Below, piece by piece: positions 24,899 to 33,812 of a DNA stretch of 64,000 nucleotides. This DNA comes from Corynebacterium sp. ACRQK (GTDB lineage Bacteria; Actinomycetota; Actinomycetes; Mycobacteriales; Mycobacteriaceae). The position numbers were made by a program, and so were the translations under genes. A model generated the notes under the pieces. That model saw nothing but the letters and a program-made list of their open reading frames with translations, ran no database searches and was not told the DNA's origin. The first letter of the stretch is position 1, and every line of letters begins with the position of its first letter. Location: positions 1-64,000 of the forward strand of contig NZ_JAKRMU010000007.1 in NCBI RefSeq assembly GCF_022345965.1, given 5' to 3'.

Positions 24899-26173
24899 AT
24901 GATTGATCTGAAGTTTCTGCGCGATAACCCCGATGTAGCCCGTGAATCCCAGCGCACTCGTGGGGAGGATCCGACGCTGATCGACCAGCTGCTGGAAGCC
25001 GATTCCCAGCGCCGCGAGGCCATCAGCGCCGCCGACGCGGCCCGTGCGGAACAGAAGGCATTCTCCAAGGAGATGGGGCAGAAGATGCGCTCCGCCTCCG
25101 ACGAGGAGAAGCAGACTCTGCGCGAGGAGGGCAAGCAGAAGGCTGAGGAAGTCAAGAAGCTAGAAGAGGCACAGTCCAACGCCGAGCAGGCCGTCTACGA
25201 CCTGCAGATGCAGATCTCCAACATTGTGGAGGAAGGCGCGCCGGCCGGTGGCGAGGAGGACTTCGTCACCCTCGACGTGGTGGGCGAGCCGCCGCAGTTC
25301 GACTTTGAGCCGAAGGATCACCTCGAGCTGGGCGAATCCCTGGGGCTGATCGACATGAAGCGCGGCACGAAGGTCTCCGGCGCCCGCTTCTACTTCCTCA
25401 CCGGCGACGGTGCGCTGCTGCAGCTGGGCATGCTGCAGCTGGCAGCTCAGAAGGCGGTGGAGCACGGCTTTAAGCTTATGATTCCGCCGGTGCTGGTGCG
25501 CCCCGAGATCATGTCCGGCACCGGTTTCCTGGGTGCCCACGCCGATGAGATCTACCACCTGGAGGAAGACGACATGTACCTGGTCGGCACCTCCGAGGTG
25601 GCGCTGGCCGGTTACCACTCCGAGGAGATTATCGACCTTTCCAACGGCCCGCTGCGCTACGCCGGCTGGTCTTCTTGCTTCCGCCGCGAAGCTGGCTCCT
25701 ACGGCAAAGACACCCGCGGCATCATCCGCGTCCACCAGTTCGACAAGGTGGAGATGTTCGTTTACTGCAAGCCGGAGGAGGCCACGGAGCTGCACCAGGA
25801 GCTGTTGGCCATGGAGCGCGAAATGCTGGCTGCCATCGAGGTGCCTTACCGCGTGATCGACGTTGCCGGTGGCGACCTCGGCTCCTCGGCGGCCCGCAAG
25901 TTCGACACGGAGGCGTGGGTTCCCACCCAGCAGACGTACCGTGAGCTGACCAGTACCTCTAACTGCACCACTTTCCAGGGCCGCCGCCTGAAGACTCGCT
26001 ACCGCGATGCTGACGGCAAGGCGCAGACCGCCGCTACCCTGAACGGCACGCTGGCGACAACCCGCTGGTTGGTGGCTATTTTGGAGAACCACCAGCAGGC
26101 CGACGGCTCCGTGGTTGTGCCGAAGGCGCTGCGTCCTTTCGTAGGTAAAGATATTCTGAAGCCCAGCAAATAG
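24899..26173 (+). CDS. serS: Serine--tRNA ligase
   Basis: A 424-residue class II aminoacyl-tRNA synthetase charging tRNA-Ser (and tRNA-Sec where present). Residues 1-110 form the tRNA-binding coiled coil ([35 protein letters not shown]). Motif 2 is [30 protein letters not shown]. Motif 3 lies in [20 protein letters not shown] ... [19 protein letters not shown]. The length is standard. No SerS-specific T-box or other leader is seen. Confidence 0.97.
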   Translation: MIDLKFLRDNPDVARESQRTRGEDPTLIDQLLEADSQRREAISAADAARAEQKAFSKEMGQKMRSASDEEKQTLREEGKQKAEEVKKLEEAQSNAEQAVYDLQMQISNIVEEGAPAGGEEDFVTLDVVGEPPQFDFEPKDHLELGESLGLIDMKRGTKVSGARFYFLTGDGALLQLGMLQLAAQKAVEHGFKLMIPPVLVRPEIMSGTGFLGAHADEIYHLEEDDMYLVGTSEVALAGYHSEEIIDLSNGPLRYAGWSSCFRREAGSYGKDTRGIIRVHQFDKVEMFVYCKPEEATELHQELLAMEREMLAAIEVPYRVIDVAGGDLGSSAARKFDTEAWVPTQQTYRELTSTSNCTTFQGRRLKTRYRDADGKAQTAATLNGTLATTRWLVAILENHQQADGSVVVPKALRPFVGKDILKPSK

Positions 26174-26276
26174 CTCAGCGAATCCGGCGCCTAAAACGCC
26201 GACTCGGCCCAGTGTGCGACCCCGCGCGCTGGTTGAGCCACAGTTTCCAAGGACCCAGGAGAGGTAACCGCCACCC

Positions 26277-27227
26277 ATGTCGTTGCTCGATAGCTTCAGC
26301 TTCCCCGATGGCTACCAGCCCAAGATCACCGGCCACAAGGAAGCCAAGGAGTTCCCCTATGGCTTCCCGACGATCGGCATCGCCAAGCTGTGGTTCCGCT
26401 ACATGCAGCACCTAGATTGCGCGGTCTACGGCGCGGAAAACATCCCCGCCGATGGTCCGGCAATGATCGCCGTTAACCACACTGGCTACTGGGACTTCAC
26501 CTACGGCGGCATCCCGGCGCACGTGCGCGGCGGCCGCCTGGTGCGGTTCATGGCGAAAAAGGAGATCTTCGACGTCAAGGGCGTGGGCGCGCTCATGGGC
26601 TCTTATAACCACATCCCGGTCGACCGTGCGGACGGCCAAGCCTCGGTGGATCAGGCCATCAAGCAGCTGAAGGCCGGCGACCTGGTGGGCATCTTCCCGG
26701 AGGCCACGATCTCTCGATCCTTCGAGATCAAGGAGTTCCGCCAGGGCGCCGCGCGTATCGCCTACCAGGCCGGCGTGCCCCTGATCCCCTTGACGATTTG
26801 GGGTTCCCAGCGCGTGTGGACGAAGGGCCGCAAGCCGATTTGGCGGCCGAAGGAGACCCAGCTGGTGATCACCGTCGGCAAGCCGGTCGAGGTCACCGAG
26901 GATGCTCAGGCCACCACCGAGCGACTGCACCAGGCCATGGTTGAGCAAATGGATCTGACTCGCCAGCGTTGGGAAGAGCGCTTCGGCTCCATGCCCAAGG
27001 GCGAATTCTGGGTGCCGGCTGCCCTCGGCGGAACCGCGCCGACGCTGGAGGAAGCCACCGTCCAGGATCGCGCCGATGCCGCAGCCCGTAAGGAAAAGCG
27101 TGCCCAGGAGAAGGCCGAGGCCGAGCGTCGCGCCGCCGCCGAGGCTCGCGAACGCGAGCAGGCCACGGGCATCAATAAGATCCTGGTGCCGCTGCGACAG
27201 CGCATTAACCGTCTGCGCAAAAAGTAG
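26277..27227 (+). CDS. plsC: 1-acyl-sn-glycerol-3-phosphate acyltransferase family (PlsC-like)
   Basis: A 316-residue membrane-associated acyltransferase. The catalytic motif NHTGYWD (HX4D) is near residue 65. FPEATISRSFEIKEFRQGAARIAYQAGVPLIPLTIWG supplies motifs III and IV. It transfers an acyl chain to lysophosphatidic acid or a related acceptor. The C-terminal 60 residues are a charged coiled coil (ARKEKRAQEKAEAERRAAAEAREREQ). AGGAGAGG precedes the ATG. It begins a run with the HAD and PGPGW genes, spaced 10 and 7 bp. Confidence 0.9.
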   Translation: MSLLDSFSFPDGYQPKITGHKEAKEFPYGFPTIGIAKLWFRYMQHLDCAVYGAENIPADGPAMIAVNHTGYWDFTYGGIPAHVRGGRLVRFMAKKEIFDVKGVGALMGSYNHIPVDRADGQASVDQAIKQLKAGDLVGIFPEATISRSFEIKEFRQGAARIAYQAGVPLIPLTIWGSQRVWTKGRKPIWRPKETQLVITVGKPVEVTEDAQATTERLHQAMVEQMDLTRQRWEERFGSMPKGEFWVPAALGGTAPTLEEATVQDRADAAARKEKRAQEKAEAERRAAAEAREREQATGINKILVPLRQRINRLRKK

Positions 27228-27236
27228 GCCCGAGCG

Positions 27237-28055
27237 ATGCAGGATTCCCCGTTGCTGGTGGTCAGCGACGTTGACGGCACCCTGCTCAACAGCAGGGAGC
27301 GGGTCTCGCAGCGGATGCGCCGCGCGGTGAATTCGATGCTGCGCCGAGGCACCGTCTTCACCATCGCCACCGGCCGCCCGCCGCGCTGGCTGATGCCCGT
27401 CTTCGAGCAGCTGCCCGTCCGGCCCGTTTGCGCCTGCGCCAACGGCGCAATTATTTATGACGCCGACCGGGATCAGATCGTGCACGCCGCGACCCTCGAG
27501 CCCGACCTCATCCGGGCGCTCATTGAGCAGCTCAGCGAGTCCGTCCCTGGGGTGGGCTTCGCCGTCGAGCGTGCCGGGACCAGCGCCTTCGACCGTGCCG
27601 ACGAGCTATTTTCCGTCTCTCCCGGCTACGACCACGCCTGGGATTCCACCGAGCATGCGGTTCAATCCCTCGCCGAGCTTGCCGCCACACCCGTGGTGAA
27701 GTTGCTGGTTCGGGATCCCAATCGAACCTCGGCCGAGCTCTTTGCCGCGGTGCGGCCTTTTATTGACGCCACCCAGGCGAAAGCCACCTACAGCTATGAA
27801 GGGGGGCTGGTGGAGGTGGCGGCAGCGGGGATCTCCAAGCGCTCCGCGCTGGAATGGATTGCCGCACAGATCGGCGTAGAGGCTGCGCAGACCATCGCCT
27901 TTGGGGATATGCCGAATGACACGGAGATGCTTTCCTGGGCGGGGCACGGCGTGGCGATGGGCAATGCCGAGGAATCGCTGAAGGAAATCGCCGATGAGGT
28001 CACCCTGACGAATGACGAGGACGGCGTGGCCACCGTCCTCGAACGGTGGTTTTAG
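27237..28055 (+). CDS. HAD-superfamily hydrolase, Cof type
   Basis: A 272-residue cytoplasmic phosphatase. Motif I is VVSDVDGTLLNSRERVS (nucleophile Asp), motif II is FTIATGRPP, motif III is ISKRSALEWIA, and motif IV is FGDMPNDTEMLSWAGHGVAMGNA, with a type IIB cap between. Cof-like enzymes hydrolyse sugar phosphates, nucleotides or FMN. Its position after plsC allows a role in phospholipid or glycolipid precursor metabolism, but specificity is not readable. Confidence 0.9.
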   Translation: MQDSPLLVVSDVDGTLLNSRERVSQRMRRAVNSMLRRGTVFTIATGRPPRWLMPVFEQLPVRPVCACANGAIIYDADRDQIVHAATLEPDLIRALIEQLSESVPGVGFAVERAGTSAFDRADELFSVSPGYDHAWDSTEHAVQSLAELAATPVVKLLVRDPNRTSAELFAAVRPFIDATQAKATYSYEGGLVEVAAAGISKRSALEWIAAQIGVEAAQTIAFGDMPNDTEMLSWAGHGVAMGNAEESLKEIADEVTLTNDEDGVATVLERWF

Positions 28056-28061
28056 GCAGCC

Positions 28062-28523
28062 ATGTCCAAGCTGAGCGAAAGCGTACGTCGGAAGGTAGCC
28101 CAGCTGCAGGTGCGCCACGAGGGGCTGAAGAAGCGCAGCTATGGATTCCTGGTCGGCCCGCTGACGCTGCTCATAGGGTGGCTGCTGGTGGTCGGCGGCA
28201 TCCTCATTATCCCCACTCCCGGGCCAGGCTGGTTCCTGCTGTTCTTCGGCATCGGCGTGCTCTCTTTCGAGATGGCCTGGCCCAACCGACTGTTGGATTG
28301 GGGGCTGCGGAAATACGACGACTTCGAGCACTTTTGGAAGGGCCAAGGGCCCGGTATGAAGACCCTTATCGGCGTGCTTTTTCTGCTCGGCTGCGCCGTG
28401 GTCTTCAGCGGCATCTTCTGGGTGATGTGGAACACCGGGATGCTCGGCTTCGCTGAAGGCTGGCTGGGGGAGTGGGTGGAGGAGCTGCCCGACTGGGCTG
28501 GGTTTAAAGAACCGCTTGCTTGA
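28062..28523 (+). CDS. TIGR02611-type PGPGW membrane protein
   Basis: A 153-residue integral membrane protein. Helix 1 (GFLVGPLTLLIGWLLVVGGILIIPTPGPGWFLLFFGIGVLSFEMAWPNRLLDWG) contains the diagnostic PTPGPGW loop. A further helix (TLIGVLFLLGCAVVFSGIFWVMW) follows and the C terminus is acidic. Function unknown. Last gene of the plsC operon by spacing. Confidence 0.87.
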   Translation: MSKLSESVRRKVAQLQVRHEGLKKRSYGFLVGPLTLLIGWLLVVGGILIIPTPGPGWFLLFFGIGVLSFEMAWPNRLLDWGLRKYDDFEHFWKGQGPGMKTLIGVLFLLGCAVVFSGIFWVMWNTGMLGFAEGWLGEWVEELPDWAGFKEPLA

Positions 28524-28550
28524 AATCGCTGCACCGGGCGGCACACCGAG

Positions 28551-28578
28551 GTGGCGTCATGACCAAAAAACAGTGAGT
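28551..28578 (+). repeat. Degenerate copy of the dispersed motif upstream of glf
   Basis: GGTGGCGTCATGACCAAAAA then ACAGTGAG. It shares the GGCGTCA head and the A-rich ACAGTGAG tail with the copy at 36526, but the middle is TGACC. Confidence 0.45.
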
Positions 28579-28581
28579 TAG

Positions 28582-29817
<1,236 letters not shown>

Positions 29818-29860
29818 GGCGATTAGTGAGGTAGGGGCCATGGGCGGCAAGTGGGGCCGA

Positions 29861-30436
29861 TTAGGCTCCTAGATTCAGCATGCCAATGCTGTTCACTACT
29901 TTGTAGATTCCGACAATCGCGGCGACCCACAGTAACGTCACTTTTGCCTCGTATTCCATTCGAGGGGCAATACGTTCGAGTAGAGGAAGAACCTTTTCTT
30001 TGAATGCCAGTGCAAAGGCTGCAAAAGTGAATGCGGGAATAACCATGACTAGGCAGTAGATTCCCACGGTTGAGGCCTTAGCGACTGGCGATACGTCCCA
30101 GCTGCTGATAATGCCCATGGCGGCGATGTGAGGGAGCATCGTCGCAGCCTCAGTGAGCGACGCGCCGAGTCCGAGAGCGAGCATTCCGGACACACCGTTT
30201 CGGGGGTTCGGTAGCTGTTTTGGCATTTCTCCCGGATTCGACTTTCGCGGGGTGCGTGCAAATACTCCGAAGCCGGCAAGGGCGACGCCGAGTATCAGAG
30301 TTATCCATGGGAAGACGCTGGCCTGTGTGAATTGCTTGGCGAAGGTGCTTAGACCCGAGAAGCCGAGCAGTATGGCTATGCCCAAGAGGAAGTAAACGGC
30401 TGCGACTGTAGATAGATAGGCCGTCAGGGCGGGGGT
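29861..30436 (-). pseudogene. GAP/Sap-family membrane protein, 5'-truncated
   Basis: The minus frame encodes a run of membrane helices from about LTAYLSTVAAVYFLLGIAILLGF to the stop (LGLGASLTEAATMLPHIAAMGII, FTFAAFALAFKEKVLPLLERI, VTLLWVAAIVGIYKVV). The pattern is that of GAP-family (sulfolipid-addressing Sap-like) proteins, which normally carry two further N-terminal helices. Those are missing: the frame further 5' is the antisense of a TetR gene. The sequence is AT-richer than the cell-wall genes around it. I read it as a remnant whose promoter and 5' end were deleted together with those of the divergent TetR gene. Confidence 0.7.
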
Positions 30437-30913
30437 TTTCACCGTGCGCGAAGTCGCTAAAGAGTCCGGATTTGCCCCGGGATCTGTGCAATACCACGCT
30501 CCAAACAAGGAAATTCTGCTTGCTCACGTGTTCATTCGCTCCTTTCAACGGCAAACCGCTCGTCTGAAAGAAGTGTCAGTGCCAGACGACAGGTTGGAGG
30601 CGCATGTAGTGAGGTTTGCTGAGCTTCTCCCTCTCGGGGGCGAACGGTCCGAAGACTCCGCGATGTGGGTTACGTATGGCTCGGCATCGGCCACACGTGA
30701 TTGGATGGCCGACCTCTACGATCAAGTTCTCCGCTATTTTCAAGGAGCTGTCACAAAGGCACTTGATGGCACGGATCAAGCTGCTCTTAAAGGGCGATTG
30801 ATCACAGCACTCGTCAACGGTTTAACTCTTGATAATCTGCGGGCCCCGTAGCGGACGCAGATCGCATTGTCGGAGACCTTCGTGAGGGTTTGCGCCTAAT
30901 CGTCGGTGACTAG
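30430..30913 (+). pseudogene. TetR-family regulator, 5'-truncated and frameshifted
   Basis: The frame begins within the helix-turn-helix (TVREVAKESGFAPGSVQYHAPNKEILLAHVF); the first helix and the start are absent. The C-terminal domain continues to LTLDNLRAP and a stop at 30849-30851. Immediately after, in another frame, bases 30851-30913 encode ADADRIVGDLREGLRLIVGD, a natural TetR C terminus. So there is both a 5' truncation and a single-base frameshift near 30850. GTG 30444 could start a short product but would lack a complete DNA-binding domain. Confidence 0.72.
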
Positions 30914-30952
30914 ACCTGTTGGCTCGAACGATGGCTCCGTACTTTGCTGCAC

Positions 30953-30958
30953 TAATAT
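30953..30958 (+). promoter_or_regulatory. -10 box for leaderless EamA exporter mRNA
   Basis: TAATAT ends exactly seven bases before the GTG at 30966, with no Shine-Dalgarno. A good match to the leaderless pattern seen elsewhere in the window. Confidence 0.52.
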
Positions 30959-30965
30959 CGCACGA

Positions 30966-31904
30966 GTGTCGCGTGAGGAAACCCAAACAAAGGCAGCTCA
31001 GCAAGAGCCATCGTCGCGGCGAGTGAGCAAGTTCCTCGCCTTGCCGGTTGCACCGATCCTGTTAGTTCTCGTCGGGTCACTGGGTACCCAAGCTGCGGCG
31101 GTACTGGTCACGGACATTCTTACTACGGTCGGCGCGTCGGGCGTATCGGGCCTGCGCATGACTGCCGCCGCCATCATCATGGTGGTTGTCTTCCGCCCGA
31201 AGCTGTCTGGCATGACACGCGCCCGCGCCCTCAACATCGTCGTTTACGGCATCGCCATTGGCATGATGAACATGATGGTTTATGCAGCCATCGCCCGCCT
31301 GCCCCAGGGGGTTGCCTTCACTATTGACTTCCTTGGCCCTTGCGTCGTGTCTTTTCTAGGACTGACCATCTGGCGCTCCCGCCTGTGGGCTATTGCCGCT
31401 TTCGTCGGCGTTACTCTGATCGCGCAGCCTTCCAATGGCCTGGATATCGTCGGTATTGGATTCGGCGCGGTCGGCGCGATTTTCTTCGGCGCCTACACGC
31501 TGTTTGCCGCCCGTGTCGGCAAGACCGAGGGTGGTGGCATGCCGGATCTGGCGCTGTCTGTGGTCGTCGCCGCGATAGTGCTCGCACCGTTCTCTGTCCC
31601 GGCGGTGCCGCATGTTGACGGCTCGATGTGGGGCATCATCGTCATCTCTGGTTTTATCGGCGCCGTTGTTCCCTATGTAGTGGATACGATCGCTGCTGGA
31701 ATTGTCTCGGCGGCGGTTGTCGGCACGCTCTTCGCGCTGGATCCTGTGATCGGAGCAATCCTGGGCTGGGCTTTTTCCGGAGACCAGCTCACCTGGTCCA
31801 TGGTGATGGGCATCGTCCTGATCGCGACAGCCGGCGCGGTTATTACCTGGCGGGGAGCCCAGGAATCTCGGGATCTGACGCCGCCCCCTTATGGGCAGGA
31901 CTGA
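30966..31904 (+). CDS. EamA-family transporter (RhtA-like exporter)
   Basis: A 312-residue inner-membrane protein, from the GTG at 30966 (VSREETQTKAAQQ). After a hydrophilic N terminus there are about ten hydrophobic segments in two EamA halves (from APILLVLVGSLGTQAAAVLV and from FGAVGAIFFGAYTLFAARVG). The internal LRMTAAAIIM and the late LDPVIGAILGWAFSGDQLTWSMVMGIVLIATAGAVI match RhtA-type threonine/homoserine exporters. The substrate is a guess. It sits in the accessory segment between glf and glfT2. Confidence 0.87.
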   Translation: MSREETQTKAAQQEPSSRRVSKFLALPVAPILLVLVGSLGTQAAAVLVTDILTTVGASGVSGLRMTAAAIIMVVVFRPKLSGMTRARALNIVVYGIAIGMMNMMVYAAIARLPQGVAFTIDFLGPCVVSFLGLTIWRSRLWAIAAFVGVTLIAQPSNGLDIVGIGFGAVGAIFFGAYTLFAARVGKTEGGGMPDLALSVVVAAIVLAPFSVPAVPHVDGSMWGIIVISGFIGAVVPYVVDTIAAGIVSAAVVGTLFALDPVIGAILGWAFSGDQLTWSMVMGIVLIATAGAVITWRGAQESRDLTPPPYGQD

Positions 31905-32010
31905 AACAAAGTCATTCTGCCTCCGCAGGATCTGTTCACAGCTTCACCAATGTGAAACAGTGCAGGCTTCTTGCGGCGAGTCTGTCATTCTTGCACTGAA
32001 TGGGAAGAGA

Positions 32011-32065
32011 AGCATAACACCTAGCTTCCCACTTAACATCCCACAGTGTTATGTTAGGTGTGAAG
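32011..32065 (+). repeat. 55-bp direct repeat, left copy
   Basis: Begins AGCATAACACCTAGC and ends TTAGGTGTGAAG; 54 of 55 bases equal the copy at 33608. Inside it, CATAACAC (32013-32020) is inverted as GTGTTATG (32046-32053), and ACACCTA (32017-32023) as TAGGTGT (32055-32061). It lies 32 bp upstream of the AlbA/AAA_4 gene start. In this copy only, the internal CTTCCCAC is also inverted just outside as GTGGGAAG (32070-32077). Confidence 0.9.
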
Positions 32066-32097
32066 ATGAGTGGGAAGTTGATTTAGGTGGAGCCACC

Positions 32098-33564
32098 ATG
32101 GACGAAGGTTCTTTGAAGGAAATCGTCGCGAATCTACGCCTGGTAGGTTCAGACACTCAAGCTGTTGAAGTTAAGGGCAACGTCGGCAAGAGTATTCGTG
32201 AAACTCTGAGCGCCTTTGCTAATGCTGGTGGCGGTCTCATCATTGTCGGGCTTGACGAAGATGCTGGATTTGTTCCAGTAGACAAATTCGATGCTCTCAA
32301 AGCGCAGGATGCGCTAGAGACGCGCTGCAGGCAAGTGACGCCACCAGTACGACCGCAAATATCGGTGCTTCCTTTTGAAGGCGGCCGTATCGTCGCGGCG
32401 GAACTGGAGGAATTCAGCCCCTTCGACAAACCTTGCTACGTAACGGATCAAGGCCGATACGGAGGAAGCTACATTCGTACGGGGGAGGGGGATACCAAGC
32501 TTTCAAATTACGAAATCGACAAGCTTCTCGAAGAGCGTACCCAGCCAAAATGGGACGAAAGGCCAGTTCCCGAGGCCACTGTAGAGGATCTAGATCCAGA
32601 GGTGCTCGGAGAATATCTGCAGGTGCAGCAACGGCAGCGCCCCAAGACTTTCAAAGAAGGTCGTGAAGTAGCGCTAAAAAGGCTCAGAATCACCAAGGAT
32701 GGGAGTGCGACCTTGGCTGCCTTGTTGGTCATGGGGGAGTATCCTCAAGAGTTCTTCCCACGCTTGACTGTTACATTTGCGCTCTTTCCAGGGACAAGTA
32801 AAGGTAGCGTAACCACTGGTTTGAGGCTTCTCGACAGTGCAAGGCTGACGGGTACTATCCCCGAACTGGTTGACGCCGGTGTCGATATAGTCAAGCGGAA
32901 TATGCGCACTGGGGCCATGATTAGTGAAAAGTTTCGGACCGATCTTCCCGACTATCCGCCAATTGCCGTACGTGAGGCTTTAGTGAACGCGCTGATGCAC
33001 CGAGATTACTCGCCATCAGCTCAAGGGAGTCAGGTGCAGATCAATATGTTTATAGATCGGCTAGAGATTACAAGTTCAGGTGGCCTATATGGTGGTGTAA
33101 CGGTTCGTCATTTGGGGGAACCCGGGGTTAGCTCCACTCGTAACCAACGGATTTCAAGTTTCTTGGAGGAAGTTTCCCTGCCGGGTGAAGGGAATCAGGC
33201 GGGGCGCGTGGCGGAGAATCGTGGTACGGGTATCGCAACGATTAATCAGTCCTTGGAAGACGCTCTTATGCCAAAACCTGAGTACATTAATCGGCTTGAT
33301 AGTTTCACAATAATATTCCACCGTCGGCGGGTTGCTACCCAGGAGAGGTATACAACGGCGCGGGACCATGTTCTGGCAATTCTAAAAGAGGGGTCCTCTT
33401 CTTCGACTAGCGAAATTGTAGGGAAAACCCAGTTGAGCCGGACAGCTGTTCAAAAAGCAGTCAATGCTCTGATTGGTGAAGGTTTGGTAGAGCGAACGGA
33501 ACCTGCGAGGAGCCCGAAGCAGCGTTATCGAATGCTCGAAGATCGGAAGAACCCTGGTAGATAG
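32098..33564 (+). CDS. AlbA_2/AAA_4 (Schlafen-like) ATP-binding regulator with C-terminal HTH
   Basis: A 488-residue protein from MDEGSLKEIVANLRL, with GGTGGAG upstream. The N-terminal AlbA_2 part shows VEVKGNVGKSIRETLSAFANAGGGLIIVGLDED. The middle AAA_4/HATPase-like part has PPIAVREALVNALMHRDYSPSAQG and NRGTGIATINQSL. The C terminus (about 425-480) is a winged-helix-like region: HVLAILKEGSSSSTSEIVGKTQLSRTAVQKAVNALIGEGLVERT. Such proteins are usually regulators or defence-associated accessory genes. Base use is AT-richer than in the neighbours, and 55-bp direct repeats flank it, suggesting acquisition. Function unproven. Confidence 0.85.
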   Translation: MDEGSLKEIVANLRLVGSDTQAVEVKGNVGKSIRETLSAFANAGGGLIIVGLDEDAGFVPVDKFDALKAQDALETRCRQVTPPVRPQISVLPFEGGRIVAAELEEFSPFDKPCYVTDQGRYGGSYIRTGEGDTKLSNYEIDKLLEERTQPKWDERPVPEATVEDLDPEVLGEYLQVQQRQRPKTFKEGREVALKRLRITKDGSATLAALLVMGEYPQEFFPRLTVTFALFPGTSKGSVTTGLRLLDSARLTGTIPELVDAGVDIVKRNMRTGAMISEKFRTDLPDYPPIAVREALVNALMHRDYSPSAQGSQVQINMFIDRLEITSSGGLYGGVTVRHLGEPGVSSTRNQRISSFLEEVSLPGEGNQAGRVAENRGTGIATINQSLEDALMPKPEYINRLDSFTIIFHRRRVATQERYTTARDHVLAILKEGSSSSTSEIVGKTQLSRTAVQKAVNALIGEGLVERTEPARSPKQRYRMLEDRKNPGR

Positions 33565-33607
33565 TGGAAAAGAGTGGAAATCTGCAGCTAGAGGAGGGTG
33601 CGGCGAC

Positions 33608-33662
33608 AGCATAACACCTAGCTTCCCACTTAACATCACACAGTGTTATGTTAGGTGTGAAG
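33608..33662 (+). repeat. 55-bp direct repeat, right copy
   Basis: Identical to the copy at 32011 except for one base (CACAC in place of CCCAC near the middle). It lies 44 bp after the AlbA/AAA_4 stop and about 150 bp before glfT2. Repeat-to-repeat distance is 1597 bp. Confidence 0.9.
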
Positions 33663-33812
33663 TTATCAGCTGCTAAGCGTGCGCTTCTCGGCTAAGAGTC
33701 CAACTTGGGCTGAACTGGGGCTGTGTCGCACAAGCTCTTGTGACGGGCTTTCATGGATAATCGGATATATTCCAATGTCTTTATTGCCTATGCGGAGGTC
33801 TGTGTTCAGCAA

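Noticed and set aside
32098..33564. AlbA/AAA_4 gene as a defence island or toxin-antitoxin system
   Set aside because: Only one gene lies between the repeats and no partner toxin, nuclease or methylase is adjacent; a defence role is not supported by this sequence alone.
33753..33812. Upstream ATG of glfT2 as the true start
   Set aside because: The extra 20 residues (MDNRIYSNVFIAYAEVCVQQ) have no ribosome-binding site and do not look like the family N terminus. I prefer ATG 33813 but cannot exclude the longer form.
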